From Meandrina meandrites (taxonomy: Eukaryota; Cnidaria; Anthozoa; Scleractinia; Meandrinidae): a stretch of DNA of 64,000 nucleotides. Below, piece after piece: positions 30,223 through 40,897 of the stretch (position 1 is its first letter; each line of letters opens with the position of its first letter). The position numbers and the translations under genes were made by a program. The stretch lies in assembly GCA_963693305.1 (NCBI GenBank), contig OY855911.1:31611939-31675938 (forward strand), given 5' to 3'. The notes beneath the pieces were generated by a model. That model did no database searches. It was not told the DNA's origin and saw only the letters and a program-made list of their open reading frames with translations.

Positions 30223-31462
30223 CGGTGGCGGATCCAGGGGAGGGCCAGGGCCCCCACCTCATCTTTTTGGAAACAGCGTATTTTCTTTGAAGAACCGGAA
30301 TTATCTTTGCAGAAATTCAGCATTGGGTTGTTCCAGAAAAAATCCACACCTCCCCGACGGATGGGATTCTGGAAATTCTCGCGGGAGGGGTGGTAAAAGG
30401 CTCTGGAAATCCAGGCGGGAGGGGGGGTTGAATTTCAAAAAGTCTTCTGCAGGGGTCATTTCAACCGATAATTCAAGCGCTTCGAACGTTTAGCTCGGCG
30501 ACACTTCAGCGCTTTCAGACCCTGAAAAAAGTAGAAATATTTTTGTTCATATATTTCTCACCTGACATAAACGATAATCTAAGTTCCTTCACAGGTCCTT
30601 GTATAGCAGAAAACGCGAAAACAAGATACAAAATTAAAGAGGAACCCGTCACAACATTGTGGAACGAAGATCGTGAAACGCCTGACACATTTCTACTCGC
30701 CTGACTGGAGAGACTGGGCCCGACTTTCAACATGGCCGCAACTTTTTTGCTCACGTGTTTACGGCTAAACGAGGAGCTGAACAACGCAAAACCATGAGCA
30801 TTTTGCCTCCTTTTATCGAAACGCTTCCATCTAAAAAGCATATAAGTTTCCACGAAGTTGAAAACGATTCTGGAATTAAATTATCTTGGATAAATCAACG
30901 AATTCATCGATCACGCGATCAGCTGATCGAACGGTGTGCAAGCTTTAAGTGTAAACTCATTTTAAACTTACCACAAACTGTTCACTCCTTGGAGAAAAAA
31001 CTTGTGATTTTCCCTTTCTTTCCATTTTTTAGATCTTCGACAACTTTTTGCCTTGACATCTCCTGACTTGCCGAAAGTTTTCTCGTGTTGATTGTCAAAA
31101 CTGGTTTGCACGCGCGTGGCGGGAAGTTCGTGAATTCGTCATTCGATCCTGAAAGACTCATTTGCTTTATTTATCGTTGGCGGAGGAAGGTCATGGAATT
31201 TTCAGTCGGATTGACAGCTTCCGGCCAATGTTTTAAATTTAATTTAAGCCTAATAATTTTTTTATGGAAATCCAGGCGGGAGGGGGGTCTTTTGTCCTGG
31301 AAATCCAAATAGGAGGGGGGGTCTTGTGCTTCAGGAAATCCAGGTGAGAGGGGGGGTTAAAAAACTACCCCATCCGTCGGGGGGTGTGTGGATTTTTTCT
31401 GGAATAACCCATTCATAGTCAAGCAGGCCCCCTCCTTAGCTGAAGGTCTGGATCCACCACTG
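30223..31462. mobile_element. 1.24-kb non-autonomous DNA element
   Basis: Ends CGGTGGCGGATCCAG and, on the other strand, CAGTGGTGGATCCAG, flanked by GCTTG on both sides (30218-30222 and 31463-31467). Subterminal arms are also inverted copies: GGGTTGTTCCAGAAAAAATC at 30325 faces GATTTTTTCTGGAATAACCC at 31391. Interior has G-rich minisatellite-like units of TGGAAATCCAGGCGGGAGGG (about 30402 and 31264-31350). No complete transposase ORF; short ORFs show no known motif. Confidence 0.8.
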
Positions 31463-31994
31463 GCTTGTGTTTGCCTCTATTTTTGCCCTTGCATCAACAA
31501 ATCTGCCAGCTATACAGGCTTACTATGAAATTGCAGTATTTTCCGATTGTTTTGGCAGTATTGTGGTATTTGCCAATTTTTTTGCGGTAATTCAGTGTTC
31601 AGCAACCCCCAATGTCCCCCTCAAAATGATTTCCGGAGGTAATATTATTATTACTGCTATTTTTTACACCAATATAGAGTGATTACTCAGTTAGTTATCC
31701 CATTGAGTCATAAAATAGTAACAAATGCACTGAACACAGGCTTCCAGTCCATACCCCATTCCTATCCATACCCCATACCATGGAAGGCAGGGCTGTAGGA
31801 GTAGGGGAGGGGAGGGGCTCATGCCCCCCCCCCCCCCCCACTCTCCCCCCCAACTTTAAAAAAAAAAAAAAAAGGATGAACAACCTTGTGGTGATAGGCA
31901 TATATGTCTTGGCTACTTACTGATCCAGATCAGCTATTTAAACACAACCTCCAAGAAAAGCAGCATCCATTGTTTTGAGTTTCATTCTGTTATA
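31463..31994. other. No gene seen
   Basis: Intergenic; contains a C-run at about 31825-31839 and an A-run at about 31858-31874, with CCATACCCCAT repeated near 31747-31771. Confidence 0.35.
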
Positions 31995-32099
31995 CAGTAC
32001 AATTCCGATTTCTCGAACCCTCGGTTTCTCAAAACTCCCAATTATTTCTCAAACCAGTTTTCGTTTCCCCTGGAGGTTCGAGAAACTGGGATTCCACTG
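31995..32099. mobile_element. 105-bp Tigger/pogo-like MITE
   Basis: Ends CAGTACAATTCCGATTTCTC and, on the other strand, CAGTGGAATCCCAGTTTCTC, both continuing GAACC, with TA on each side. CAGTGGAA-type ends plus TA duplication are typical of pogo/Tigger relatives of Tc1/mariner. Confidence 0.8.
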
Positions 32100-32115
32100 T
32101 ACTTGTAGTTAGTGT

Positions 32116-32516
32116 GGGGGGGACTCCCATATGAAAGGGACGGGGATGCTCGTTGTCTCGCTTAGGGGTGTAAATTTCGGATTTTGGTTTCGCTTAGGGT
32201 GTTCTGGGCAAAATGTTATTATTTTTAGCCATCAAGGTCTCGTTTAGGGTTGCACATGAAGAAATAACAAAAAAGAAAGAATTTTGATTTGTTATATTTG
32301 CGTGATTCATATAAATAAGGTTTTCCACAGCATTTATATCTTAAGTCCATATTTGTAACAAAATGTCGTCTATTGTTTTACAAGTCTGTATTTTAAACCT
32401 AGTCTCTTTTAAGGGTCTGCATAAGCTTCGGCCACGCCCAGATTGGTCTCCTTTAAGGGTTAAATTCAAAATTTCCGACAAGCATCCCCGTCCCTTCCAT
32501 ATGGGAGTCCCCCCCC
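32116..32516. mobile_element. 400-bp inverted-repeat element
   Basis: Arms of about 33 bases: GGGGGACTCCCATATGAAAG followed by GGACGGGGATGCT on the left, and the complement with one or two changes on the right (AGCATCCCCGTCCCTTCCAT then ATGGGAGTCCCCC). Interior repeats TCTCGCTTAGGG, TCTCGTTTAGGG and TCTTTTAAGGG. No coding capacity. Confidence 0.75.
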
Positions 32517-32650
32517 TGGGGGGTAGGGAGGTAGTTAGTTGATAATAATTTTAAAGTGGCTGATGGAAATACCGTGTCTAAATAAAGTTATTGCATCATA
32601 TGTTGGCAAATGTGTTGGCATGAAATTGCGTGATTGCAAGTACTTATTAC

Positions 32651-32918
32651 ATAAAGGACGAAGGATAATCCGAATAAGTTCATTGTGCCACAATAATTTT
32701 GACAACAAATGATGATCTTGGAAAATAAACTGTAATATTTCGGTGTAAGCTATACCATCATCAGACTAGATGATGATGATGGTATAGCTTATACCGAAAT
32801 ATTACAGTTTATTTTCCAAGATCATCATTTGTTGTCAAAATTATTGTGGCACAATGAACTTATTCGGATTATCCTTCGTCCTTTATGCACTGAAACTATC
32901 ATCAGGTACTGGGTTTTG
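32651..32918. repeat. Near-perfect hairpin flanked by a 13-bp direct repeat
   Basis: Bases 32651-32758 and about 32779-32886 are inverted copies of about 108 bases with a single mismatch (GTGTAAG versus GTATAAG), separated by about 20 bases around CATCATCAGACTAGATGATG. The whole, plus a 32-base tail, sits between two copies of AAGTACTTATTAC (32638-32650 and 32919-32931). No coding capacity on either strand beyond chance. Confidence 0.9.
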
Positions 32919-32931
32919 AAGTACTTATTAC

Positions 32932-33652
32932 CAGTTAGAGACTTGACTGACTGAGGTTTGAGGTCATTACAAAAAATTTCACCGTGGCACATTAAAAATA
33001 ATCGCGTTTTATTCAAAAAGGAGGCTTCAGAAAACCCAGTCGCGTTTGATCGCCACAAAATTCTTGCTTTTGAATTATTTTACGATTCTTCTGTCAGGCT
33101 CTAAAAATTCTAAGAAATCGCTCGATGTTTTGCTTTTCAAAAACGCTGTCAGACCATAAACACCCGCGGGCCGACCCGCGGGCCGACCCGCGGGCCTTCG
33201 CATCCTAACTACCAAATCAACCTCAGAATTGGTTAAATCTACTCTAATGAAACTAAATTGACTGCTGCCATTTAGAAGCGTTCAGTTAGTTTATTTCATT
33301 GAACGTATCCTAGCGCCGTTTGCAGCAGGCTGACTGTTTTACCGCCTCTCTGTCGCCGCTTCTCTTTACGTCGCATACATATATCGCTCACATATTCATT
33401 CCTTCTGTAAACTCGGTGTAAATGATTTAATTTGCTTAAAAAAAGTCCGTGTTAAAAATGTTAGTCAGTTTTACACCGTGTTTGTATCACATTAAACCTC
33501 TAGTATGTCCTCTGGCCCTACTAGCGCGTGAGTTAGTTTGACTTTCCCGCGATTCTTGTCGTCCAATCAGTACAAAGAATGTCACACTCACGTTAGCTTC
33601 TCGTCACATCGCCCGAAAAAAATACATTGCCGCTGATTGGCTGTTTTAATTA
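32932..33652. other. No gene seen
   Basis: Intergenic; at 33163-33196 there are three tandem copies of the 12-base palindromic unit CCCGCGGGCCGA (last one partial). No convincing ORF. Confidence 0.4.
33163..33196. repeat. 12-bp tandem palindromic repeat
   Basis: CCCGCGGGCCGA starts at 33163, 33175 and 33187. Each unit contains the SacII palindrome CCGCGG. Strikingly GC-rich against AT-rich surroundings. Confidence 0.85.
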
Positions 33653-35481
33653 CAGTGGAACCCCGTTAATACGGCCACCAACGGGACATGGAAATTTGGC
33701 CGTATTAACGGGGTAGGGTCAAATTTCATGACGGGTCTTCTTCAAGTGCAGTGACGCCTTTACAGATAAATATGCACTTCTAGACAGAGCCACATCAAAA
33801 TGCTAACCAGCGCTAACGAATCTATTGGACCTTGAGAACAATCTTTCTGTAAGAGATGTTCACAAAGAGGAGAAAAGCTCAAAGAGATCCACAGAGCAAG
33901 TAGGAAGCCGCAAGAAAAAAAGCATGTCGTGGTAAAAAGTTTGGTATTTATTCTCTTTTTACAACACGCTTTGTAAGTCGCTAAGCAATCGTTTTGAATA
34001 AAATAGTATCATTCAATATTGTTTCTCAAATACTGTATTTGTTTTGTTTGGCCAATTATTAATGGGTATCAGGGACCGCGGAGACCATTTAAAAGTGGTA
34101 GGGCTAAAACATCTGGCCGAGACAAACAATTTTTAACAATTTTTGGCCAAGACAAACAAACATGAGGGGCCACTGTTCCGCCATTTAGCTTGCATTTACA
34201 CGCCATCATATATACAACCCCAGTAAATGTAACATAGCCGTCCTTTCTTGGTATACCATCCAATACAGTAAATATGTTAAATAAAACTACCTTAGCTCTC
34301 TACTTTTTCTCTTACGATTCTCGATGCGAGAAAGAAACTCTTGTGCGTCTTCAGCTATACAAAGATTGCCTGTTGAGGCCCCACTGGTCTCTGTTCTCTG
34401 CTTGTGGCCATTCAACACGGCTTGGCTTCTATAGCTTGTTCCAGGCTCCCGGTCATTAGGGCGAAAAGGCGAGCGAAGGAAAATTGAGGGGGGTCTTGGG
34501 AAGGCGGGAAGGCGCCTTCCTAAGACCCCTCTCAATTTTCTTTTGTTCGCGCTAATCACCCTAATGACCGAGAGCCTTGAAAGGCAAAGGCTGCTAAACC
34601 TTTCGTCGTCCATCCTGGATCTAAGCCATCCTGAATCTAAGCCAGAAAGAACGCTCACCAGCAGCATAGGTAGCAGCATTTACAGCAAGCAGCCAGTAGA
34701 TAGTTTGAACTTCCTGAACGAGCTTCTTCTCTGGTTCTGGAACCTTCGTCACCGCCAACAGGATGTCGTCGAAACACGATATCTTCAACATAGCTTCCAA
34801 AACATTTGGCTGCCGGGTAGCGTCCCACTAGGCAGTACGATGCTTCAGAAACTTGAACTCTGACTCATAGTTGTCACCATGAGCAGCTTTAACCAAGAGA
34901 GTCTCTATCTGGGCTTAGGAGCTGAAGATTTCCTAGTTAAAGCGCTTGTCAAGAACACTGACGATAAGATCAAAGGCCCCATAATACACCCCTCTAAAGT
35001 GATCTTTGGCAGTACGGTAGGTAGGGTTGGAACGCCTGTGAAAATAACTGCCACCGCGCAGCTTTGCCGAGCCTTTGACTTCGTGCATATGCAAGAGTAG
35101 ACGCGTTTTGTTCCTTTCAAGTGGTAAGATTCATAAAATATCCATGTTATCCGGAGCCCTAAAAATCAACCAAGAAAAAAAAGTGGTAGGGCTATAGCCC
35201 TACCAGCCCCTCCCCCTCCGCGGTCCCTGGGTATTTGGTTCGAGTGGCCGTATTAGCGGGGTTGTCCCGTTAAGGTTTTTCATTTCTACGTAGTGCCAGC
35301 CTTGCAGTTTATTGTCTTTTTAAAGGATTGTATAGTTTGGGATTTCACAATGTGGCCGTTGACCGTATTAACGGGGTTTTATTATAAGGAAATATATGGG
35401 CGTTTCGCTGGGACAAAAAAGAGTGGCCGTAATAACGAAGTGGCCGTATTGACGAGGTGGCCGTAAGGCGGGGTTCCACTG
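33653..35481. mobile_element. Tigger/pogo-like element interrupted by a nested element
   Basis: Ends CAGTGGAACCCCGTTAATAC and, on the other strand, CAGTGGAACCCCGCCTTACG, with TA on both sides (33651-33652 and 35482-35483). The phrase TGGCCGTATTAACGGGG recurs inside near both ends. A second element fills 34070-35229; without it this element is about 670 bp. No pogo transposase ORF remains. Confidence 0.85.
34070..35229. mobile_element. Nested 1.16-kb CAGGG-ended element
   Basis: Ends CAGGGACCGCGGA on both strands, flanked by GGTAT (34065-34069 and 35230-35234). A subterminal GTGGTAGGGCTA motif also occurs at both ends in inverted order. A strong internal inverted repeat around 34450-34575 includes GGAAGGCGCCTTCC. 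CAGGG ends suggest hAT affinity; the visible duplication is 5 bp rather than 8. No transposase ORF. Confidence 0.8.
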
Positions 35482-35660
35482 TAATAACCAAGCAATAGCC
35501 AATCAGCGATTTTGCGAGGAAGAGACACAACTGTCCGACGCAATCCACCGTACGCACAAAGATGGCGACTGGCGCGAAAACCGCAAAAACGCTCATGAAA
35601 ACGCACAGAAAAGCTCTATCATTCTCAACAACCGAATTCCGTAAGGCGCTAGAACGTTGC

Positions 35661-36575
35661 ATAGGCGTACGGGCCGGGGGGGCTGGGGGGGCTGCAGCCC
35701 CCCAAATTTTGGGCAACTCAGATTTTTTGGGCAGCAAAAGAAATTTGGGCAAAGCCAGTTTTAAAAGAAGTTTCCATGTTTTTGGTTTTTGAAGAGATAG
35801 ATATTTTCTATTTTAACCTGAAGTCGGCGTGGTAAAGCCAGTTAAATTCACACGAGACAGTGGTTGCCCAGCACGTGATGAGTTTCTGGTTATTAATGTA
35901 GTACATATCCTGTCAGTGATACCTGCTACATCGTGTTCAGCAGAACGATCACTCAGTGCATTGCGCAGATTGAAAACTTACCTACGCAACACCATGGGGC
36001 AACTACGTGTCAGTAATGTTCATCGCACTACAGTATTGTGCAAAAGTAATGCAAACGAAATGCGCGAATTTCATTCTTTGTTTCCCCGACTTTTCGTCGA
36101 AAGTACGCGCGAAAATTCGAGCAGAAATTCGCGGTGCTTGGAGCGGCAATTCGCTAAAACAAAGGCCGATATTTCGACGAATTTCCGTGACCTCAACGAC
36201 AATTCGCGATCAATAGCGCTAATTAATTAATTCGCAAGTCCATTTACGAAATTTCGCTACGCACTAAATGGTTGTTTGTATTAACATTGAAAGGGCATAT
36301 GCCAACTCTGTAGTCAACAATGACATGGATCGTATCATTGATATCTTTGGCCGTCGAAATGGCCGAGACAGCTATTTCTTTTAACGTGTTTTATGAGCTA
36401 ATATGATAGATTCATTTGTAAGAATATTTTCACTTCATAAGTAGGCCTATGTTAGAGCATCGTATATGACCCTCGTTTCTTTTCGACTTTTTCGTAAAAA
36501 TTTGGGCAACTTGCGAGAATTTTTTGGGCAAATGCTTCACCGCCCCCCCTGGTAAAAAATTGCCCGTACGCCTAT
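35661..36575 (+). mobile_element. hAT element remnant
   Basis: Inverted ends ATAGGCGTACGGGC and GCCCGTACGCCTAT, flanked by GTTGC (35656-35660 and 36576-36580). Subterminal sequences AAATTTGGGCAA and TTTTTTGGGCA occur near both ends. It carries the C-terminal part of a hAT transposase reading frame on the plus strand, so it is an internally deleted copy of a transposase-bearing element. Confidence 0.8.
35829..36230 (+). pseudogene. hAT transposase C-terminal dimerisation fragment
   Basis: The open frame of about 133 codons begins with GTG and has no proper start, so it is a fragment. It contains VIPATSCSAERSLSALRRLK then TYLRNTMGQLRVSNV, the hallmark of the hAT family C-terminal dimerisation domain (consensus like SAERSFSALRRIKTYLRSTM). 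The catalytic RNase H-like core and zinc finger upstream are missing. After about residue 85 the frame degenerates. It lies between the inverted ends at 35661 and 36575. Confidence 0.85.
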
Positions 36576-37620
36576 GTTGCCCCTTATGATGACCAGGGAG
36601 ATTTTTCGAGAATGGAGCAATTTTTCAAACACGTTAGTTTCCATCCGACGAAGTAGAAGTACAAGAGGTCATTCAGGCACAAGAGTTACAACCATAAGCC
36701 AATGTCAATGCGGATGCAACAGACGAGAAAGAAATTGTCACGACAAAATTTGTCTTTGGATTTTGTGACGGATCGGATCGGCCCTTACCTGCTTATTGTT
36801 TGCTTTGGATTGACAAGTGTTTACTTTAGGAAAGTAAACATGAACAGCACGTGTTTCCCACTGATTTTGTATTTCGGGATGAAAAGCAAACTTCGGTTCG
36901 AAGTTTGTTTTTTATCCTGGAATATTGTCCTTTTTGTGTTCAAAACATGTTCTTTAATAGTATAAGCTTCTAAAAGTGAAAAATTTAGTTAGTCCAGACG
37001 TCGGGAAAACACCGAAACCAGACTGAACTTGTTAAACCGGGAAATGTTTTTGCGAAAAAACGCGGCTGTGGTCGGCAATTTAAAACAGAACAGTAATGTG
37101 CCACCTCTGAGGTTATAGTTTTTGACTTGCTGGGTCTTAAATTAAGTCACAGATCACTTGCACTTGCCTGCGGTTCCTGTAAGAAGATATGTATTACTAG
37201 TGAATAAGTCAATATGAAAGAGTGTTTTTTTTTTCCTGATATTGCCTAAAAATGGCAGTTCCTAGCTTCTAGATTTCAAAATTTGACTCCCTAGCGGCTC
37301 GCACCTTCCGTGCGTCGCCATTGCCTCAGTTATCCGAAAAGATTGGCTTCGGACCTGTGGACTTTTAGTTAACCTGCATGCGATCAGGCGTTTCCGCCGC
37401 GAAAAAATGATGGCCTGATCACAGTGGAGGTTAAATTTGCGTCTGGAAGTGGATGAGGTTCATCAGTCAAACGAAAAGACCGAAACTGAATTAAAAGTCA
37501 CCAAACAATGTCATTCGATATGATTTAGAGCGCGATTTCATGTTTCAGATTTCCAAGGAGATATCTACCGGTCCGGCACGGTCTGGTGGCGGTGTAAACG
37601 GGTATGAACGTGGTCTATTA
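36576..37620. other. No gene seen
   Basis: Intergenic sequence without recognisable ORFs. Around 37255-37340 it shares phrases (TTCTAGATTTC, GCGGCTCGCACCTTC) with 18750-18850 (TTCTAGATTTC, AGGCTCGCACCTTCGGT), suggesting copies of one dispersed repeat. Confidence 0.4.
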
Positions 37621-37756
37621 GGATGGGCTTAGGAGTTCAACACGGCACGTGTCCTGGAGTACCTCCCCCTCCCTCCCCCGGGACTAGTAGGATGGGCTAA
37701 GGGGTTCCGCAAGACCCATGTCCTGGAGTACCTCCCCCTCCCTCCCCCGGGACTAT
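37621..37756 (+). repeat. Tandem duplication of a 68-bp unit
   Basis: GGATGGGCT...GTCCTGGAGTACCTCCCCCT...CCCGGGACTA starts at 37621 and again at 37690. The second halves are identical over about 38 bases (TCCTGGAGTACCTCCCCCTC then CCTCCCCCGGGACTA); the first halves differ moderately. Confidence 0.85.
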
Positions 37757-40619
37757 ACAAGAAGCGACCAAAATATTTCTTGTGTCTCCATACAGCTGTA
37801 GAAAGAGGGTGGTAAAGGGTACTTTTCCTAGTGAATCTTAATTTCCATAGTCGCCGCGAACCGTGATTTTCCAAAACGTTCTCGTTTATTTTCCGTGAAG
37901 CGTGAAATGCCAACGTTATATTTTTCGTGAATTGTGAAATGGCTGTTTTATATTCCGTGAAACGTGATCCCTCCCTTTACTACCCTCTAGAAACACGAGT
38001 GGGAGTTTTGCGAGCAGAACTGTGCGTTCGGTTTGTGTTTTTACAGCTGTTTATGAGAGTTCTACCAATTTTTCACCTAGTATTTCAATGTGTATCACAT
38101 GGGAGAACTTATTCTTCGTGTCGGTTAGAAAATAACGATAACTCACCGAACAAAACACGGCCGTTGGCCAATCAGCGTGCATTTTAAAAGGTAATATTGT
38201 AAAAAGTACAGATTCATTTACTTCTGTTTGCATATCAGAAATGTTCTTTATAAACCAACAGGTAACTGAAGGACTTACTAGTATGTTACATTTCTTGTCT
38301 AGGTTTGATGAAAGTACCGTGAAAAGACTGTCCGTCTCGCCGGTACTTTCATATATTGGCAAAAACACGTGTTATTTCCTTTTATACTCCTGTATTACAT
38401 GTTCAACACGCGATCGACGGATTTTGCACGCTACGAATTGTAAAACCTCGTGGAGTGATATCTTTGATTCCAGGTGAGTTGAAGTCATATAAATATATAT
38501 ACATTACTAGCTGACTTCATTGCCTGGGTGACCCGCGCATTCACGAGATCCGCTTTGCTATTAAAAAATTGCGACGTTGTGGAAACGTAAACAGAACATA
38601 GCCGCGGCTAAATATTTTAATATTTAACCATTAAAAACATAATTAAAAGTATATCTTACCTCAAGAGAAATGCTCTAAACGACGTTTCGCTCCGGGGCGT
38701 TAAATGTTTGTGTCATGCAGTTACGGAGTCCAAACAAATTATGAGTCTGCTATTTTGTGTCTTTGTGTGAAAACTTTCAGACACACTAATTGAGTCATCC
38801 AGCCGGGACTCACCAAAACAAACCTGATGATTCATCTGGTCTCAAAATCCTTCTTTTACCAGCATTTATACTTGGATGCGTAAACCAGACAAACTAAATA
38901 AAATCTCGCTTAGTATTTCCAGACGAACTACCTTTCTCTAGTAACTTTAAGTAGGTCTAAAAACAGCCATTAGCCACTTTTCCGCTTAATGTCCTTTTGC
39001 TTGCTCTTTATACAGTTGGGGATCTCTAATAATCTGAATAATTAAAGGCAAATAGATACTTTTCGAATTTATATCCCGACAGATTTTCTACCTTTTGTGA
39101 GTCCAGTTTCTTTACACTGTATCAGTTCCGTTAGTTCCCGGCTTCCAGTTAAGTTCTCTCCAGCCGTCCCCCACCCACCCCACCCCCCACCTCTTTCTCA
39201 ACATATGGACTTCCGGCGGAACTTTCTAGGGTCAAAAGTTTGCGTTGTGGGTGTTGCACGTTGATTGGGGGCTGCATACTTATTTTTAATTAAAACAAAA
39301 ACTTTGATGATACGCCTACTTACACAAGGCTATAATTAAAAAAAGTTATATGTAATAAACTAATTGGGAGTGGACATTTTTATGAAAGTTTTTAGTTTAT
39401 ATATGCCCTTCTCTCCCACGGAGTTAAAAGTGGGCGTCTACGTTGGTGAAGCTTGGTAACAACTGGCAAAATTAATAAAATGATATGTTTACTGGTGTTT
39501 GTGAAAGAAATGCGAGGGACTTAATTCTGGATTATTTACAGTTCCCATGTCAACTTAGTGATCGATGCTTCCCACCATGAAACTTTTTCAGAGAGAGAAT
39601 TCATCAAAAATCTGCCCGAATCATTGACCCGGAATCTGTAGACAAAATATTTAAAACCATATCTCGCGAACCGAATATGCAGCCAACCAATGTACCAAAA
39701 TTTGAACTGTTCGCTTAAAATTTTAACTATGCTCTTTACTAAAACGTACAGTGAGCATGAAATTACACACTCTTGTGCTTATATAAAAAAAAAATCGAAG
39801 AGGTTTTTTTAAGCCTGAGCGCTGAGGTTTCGCTGAAAATTAATAAACTCTACTGAGTCCGGCATTCAGTTTGAGAACCGGCATATGTCATTGCACACGT
39901 TTTAGGTGAAAATACGATTTAGAGATCAAATATTGTTATTTTAAAAAGTATTGTAATAAAATGGCTACAATTCTAATACGGCAATCGATCTAAAGTTCTT
40001 GAGTTATTACATCACCATCGAGGAACACATTCATGACTCACGCATAAAAGCCAATGAAACTTCTGACTTTCTTGTCAAAACCATGTCAAACTTGTAAAAC
40101 CACGCAAATATTCCTAGCACGTAGAAAAAGTATTTATATTTATTATTAAGTTATGTCTTTCAAACTATATTTTGAATAAACTTGATCACTCCTGAAATAT
40201 ATAGAAGTATAAAATCAACCACTTTTATTAAAACTGTTGTATGTTTTAATCGCGCCATTTTCGCTTCCTGTCTCTGTAAAGCCGCTGAATATGTTGTAGA
40301 ATTTTGTCTGTTTAAAGCAAAACAGCAAAAAGTTACGTTTTCTGAAAGGGAAAGTCAAAAATTAAGTCAGTTTTTCGCGGCAAACGTCGTCGTTTTCCAA
40401 GTATTTCATGTCATTGATTAAACTTTAAATTCTTATAACACTCCGTTTTTATAATTGACATCGTCATAGCAACATTGCGTCGCGTCATCGGTTTTGTCAC
40501 GACCGTCATCCTTTCAACGGTTTTATCGAGCAATATTTCGTTCGAATTTCGAATTTTTTTAACGCCGAGCAATCGATCACCTTATGGAACTTCGGTTTCA
40601 GTGGAGAACTTGCTTGAAA
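37757..40619. other. Long gene-poor stretch
   Basis: No coding sequence recognised. At 37850-37970 there are GTGAA..CGTGAA phrases (TTTCCGTGAAGCGTGAAATG, ATTCCGTGAAACGTGATC) resembling the TCACG-rich interior of the MITE at 1911-2364. A run of CCCCACC units is at 39170-39191. Bases 40440-40560 have CpG-containing phrases (ATTGCGTCGCGTCATCGG) and may belong to the DYRK1 promoter. Confidence 0.4.
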
Positions 40620-40897
40620 ATCTTTGCTTGGACGACTCTGGAGCTTAATAATTGATGTGTGAAAAGGACAGGAAAAGTTCTAATTGTTGGGGAGCGGTTC
40701 GATTTATTCAACTACAACGTGATTGCTGATTCAGCGCGCGATTTTTGTTTTTTGGGAGAAGGAAATTTTGGTGGAAAGACAGTTTGCTGGAGATCACAGG
40801 ATTGTTTGCCGTTTGCTTGTGGTGTTTATCAACTGGAATGGATTTTTTTGAATTCCTCGATAGCGAAGGAACGAAGAGTGATCGTTGAAATCCATGG
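40620..40897 (+). other. Possible 5' noncoding first exon of DYRK1
   Basis: A strong donor (CATGG|GTAAGTGC) follows 40897 and the upstream 150 bases are CpG-richer than the surroundings. Joined to the acceptor before 48660, no long ORF continues, so it would be untranslated. DYRK1 genes usually have noncoding first exons. Only the donor and base composition support this; the start is a guess. Confidence 0.25.

Noticed and set aside
34287..34863. ORFs on both strands inside the nested element
   Set aside because: They lie in and around an internal inverted repeat and show no transposase or other domain.
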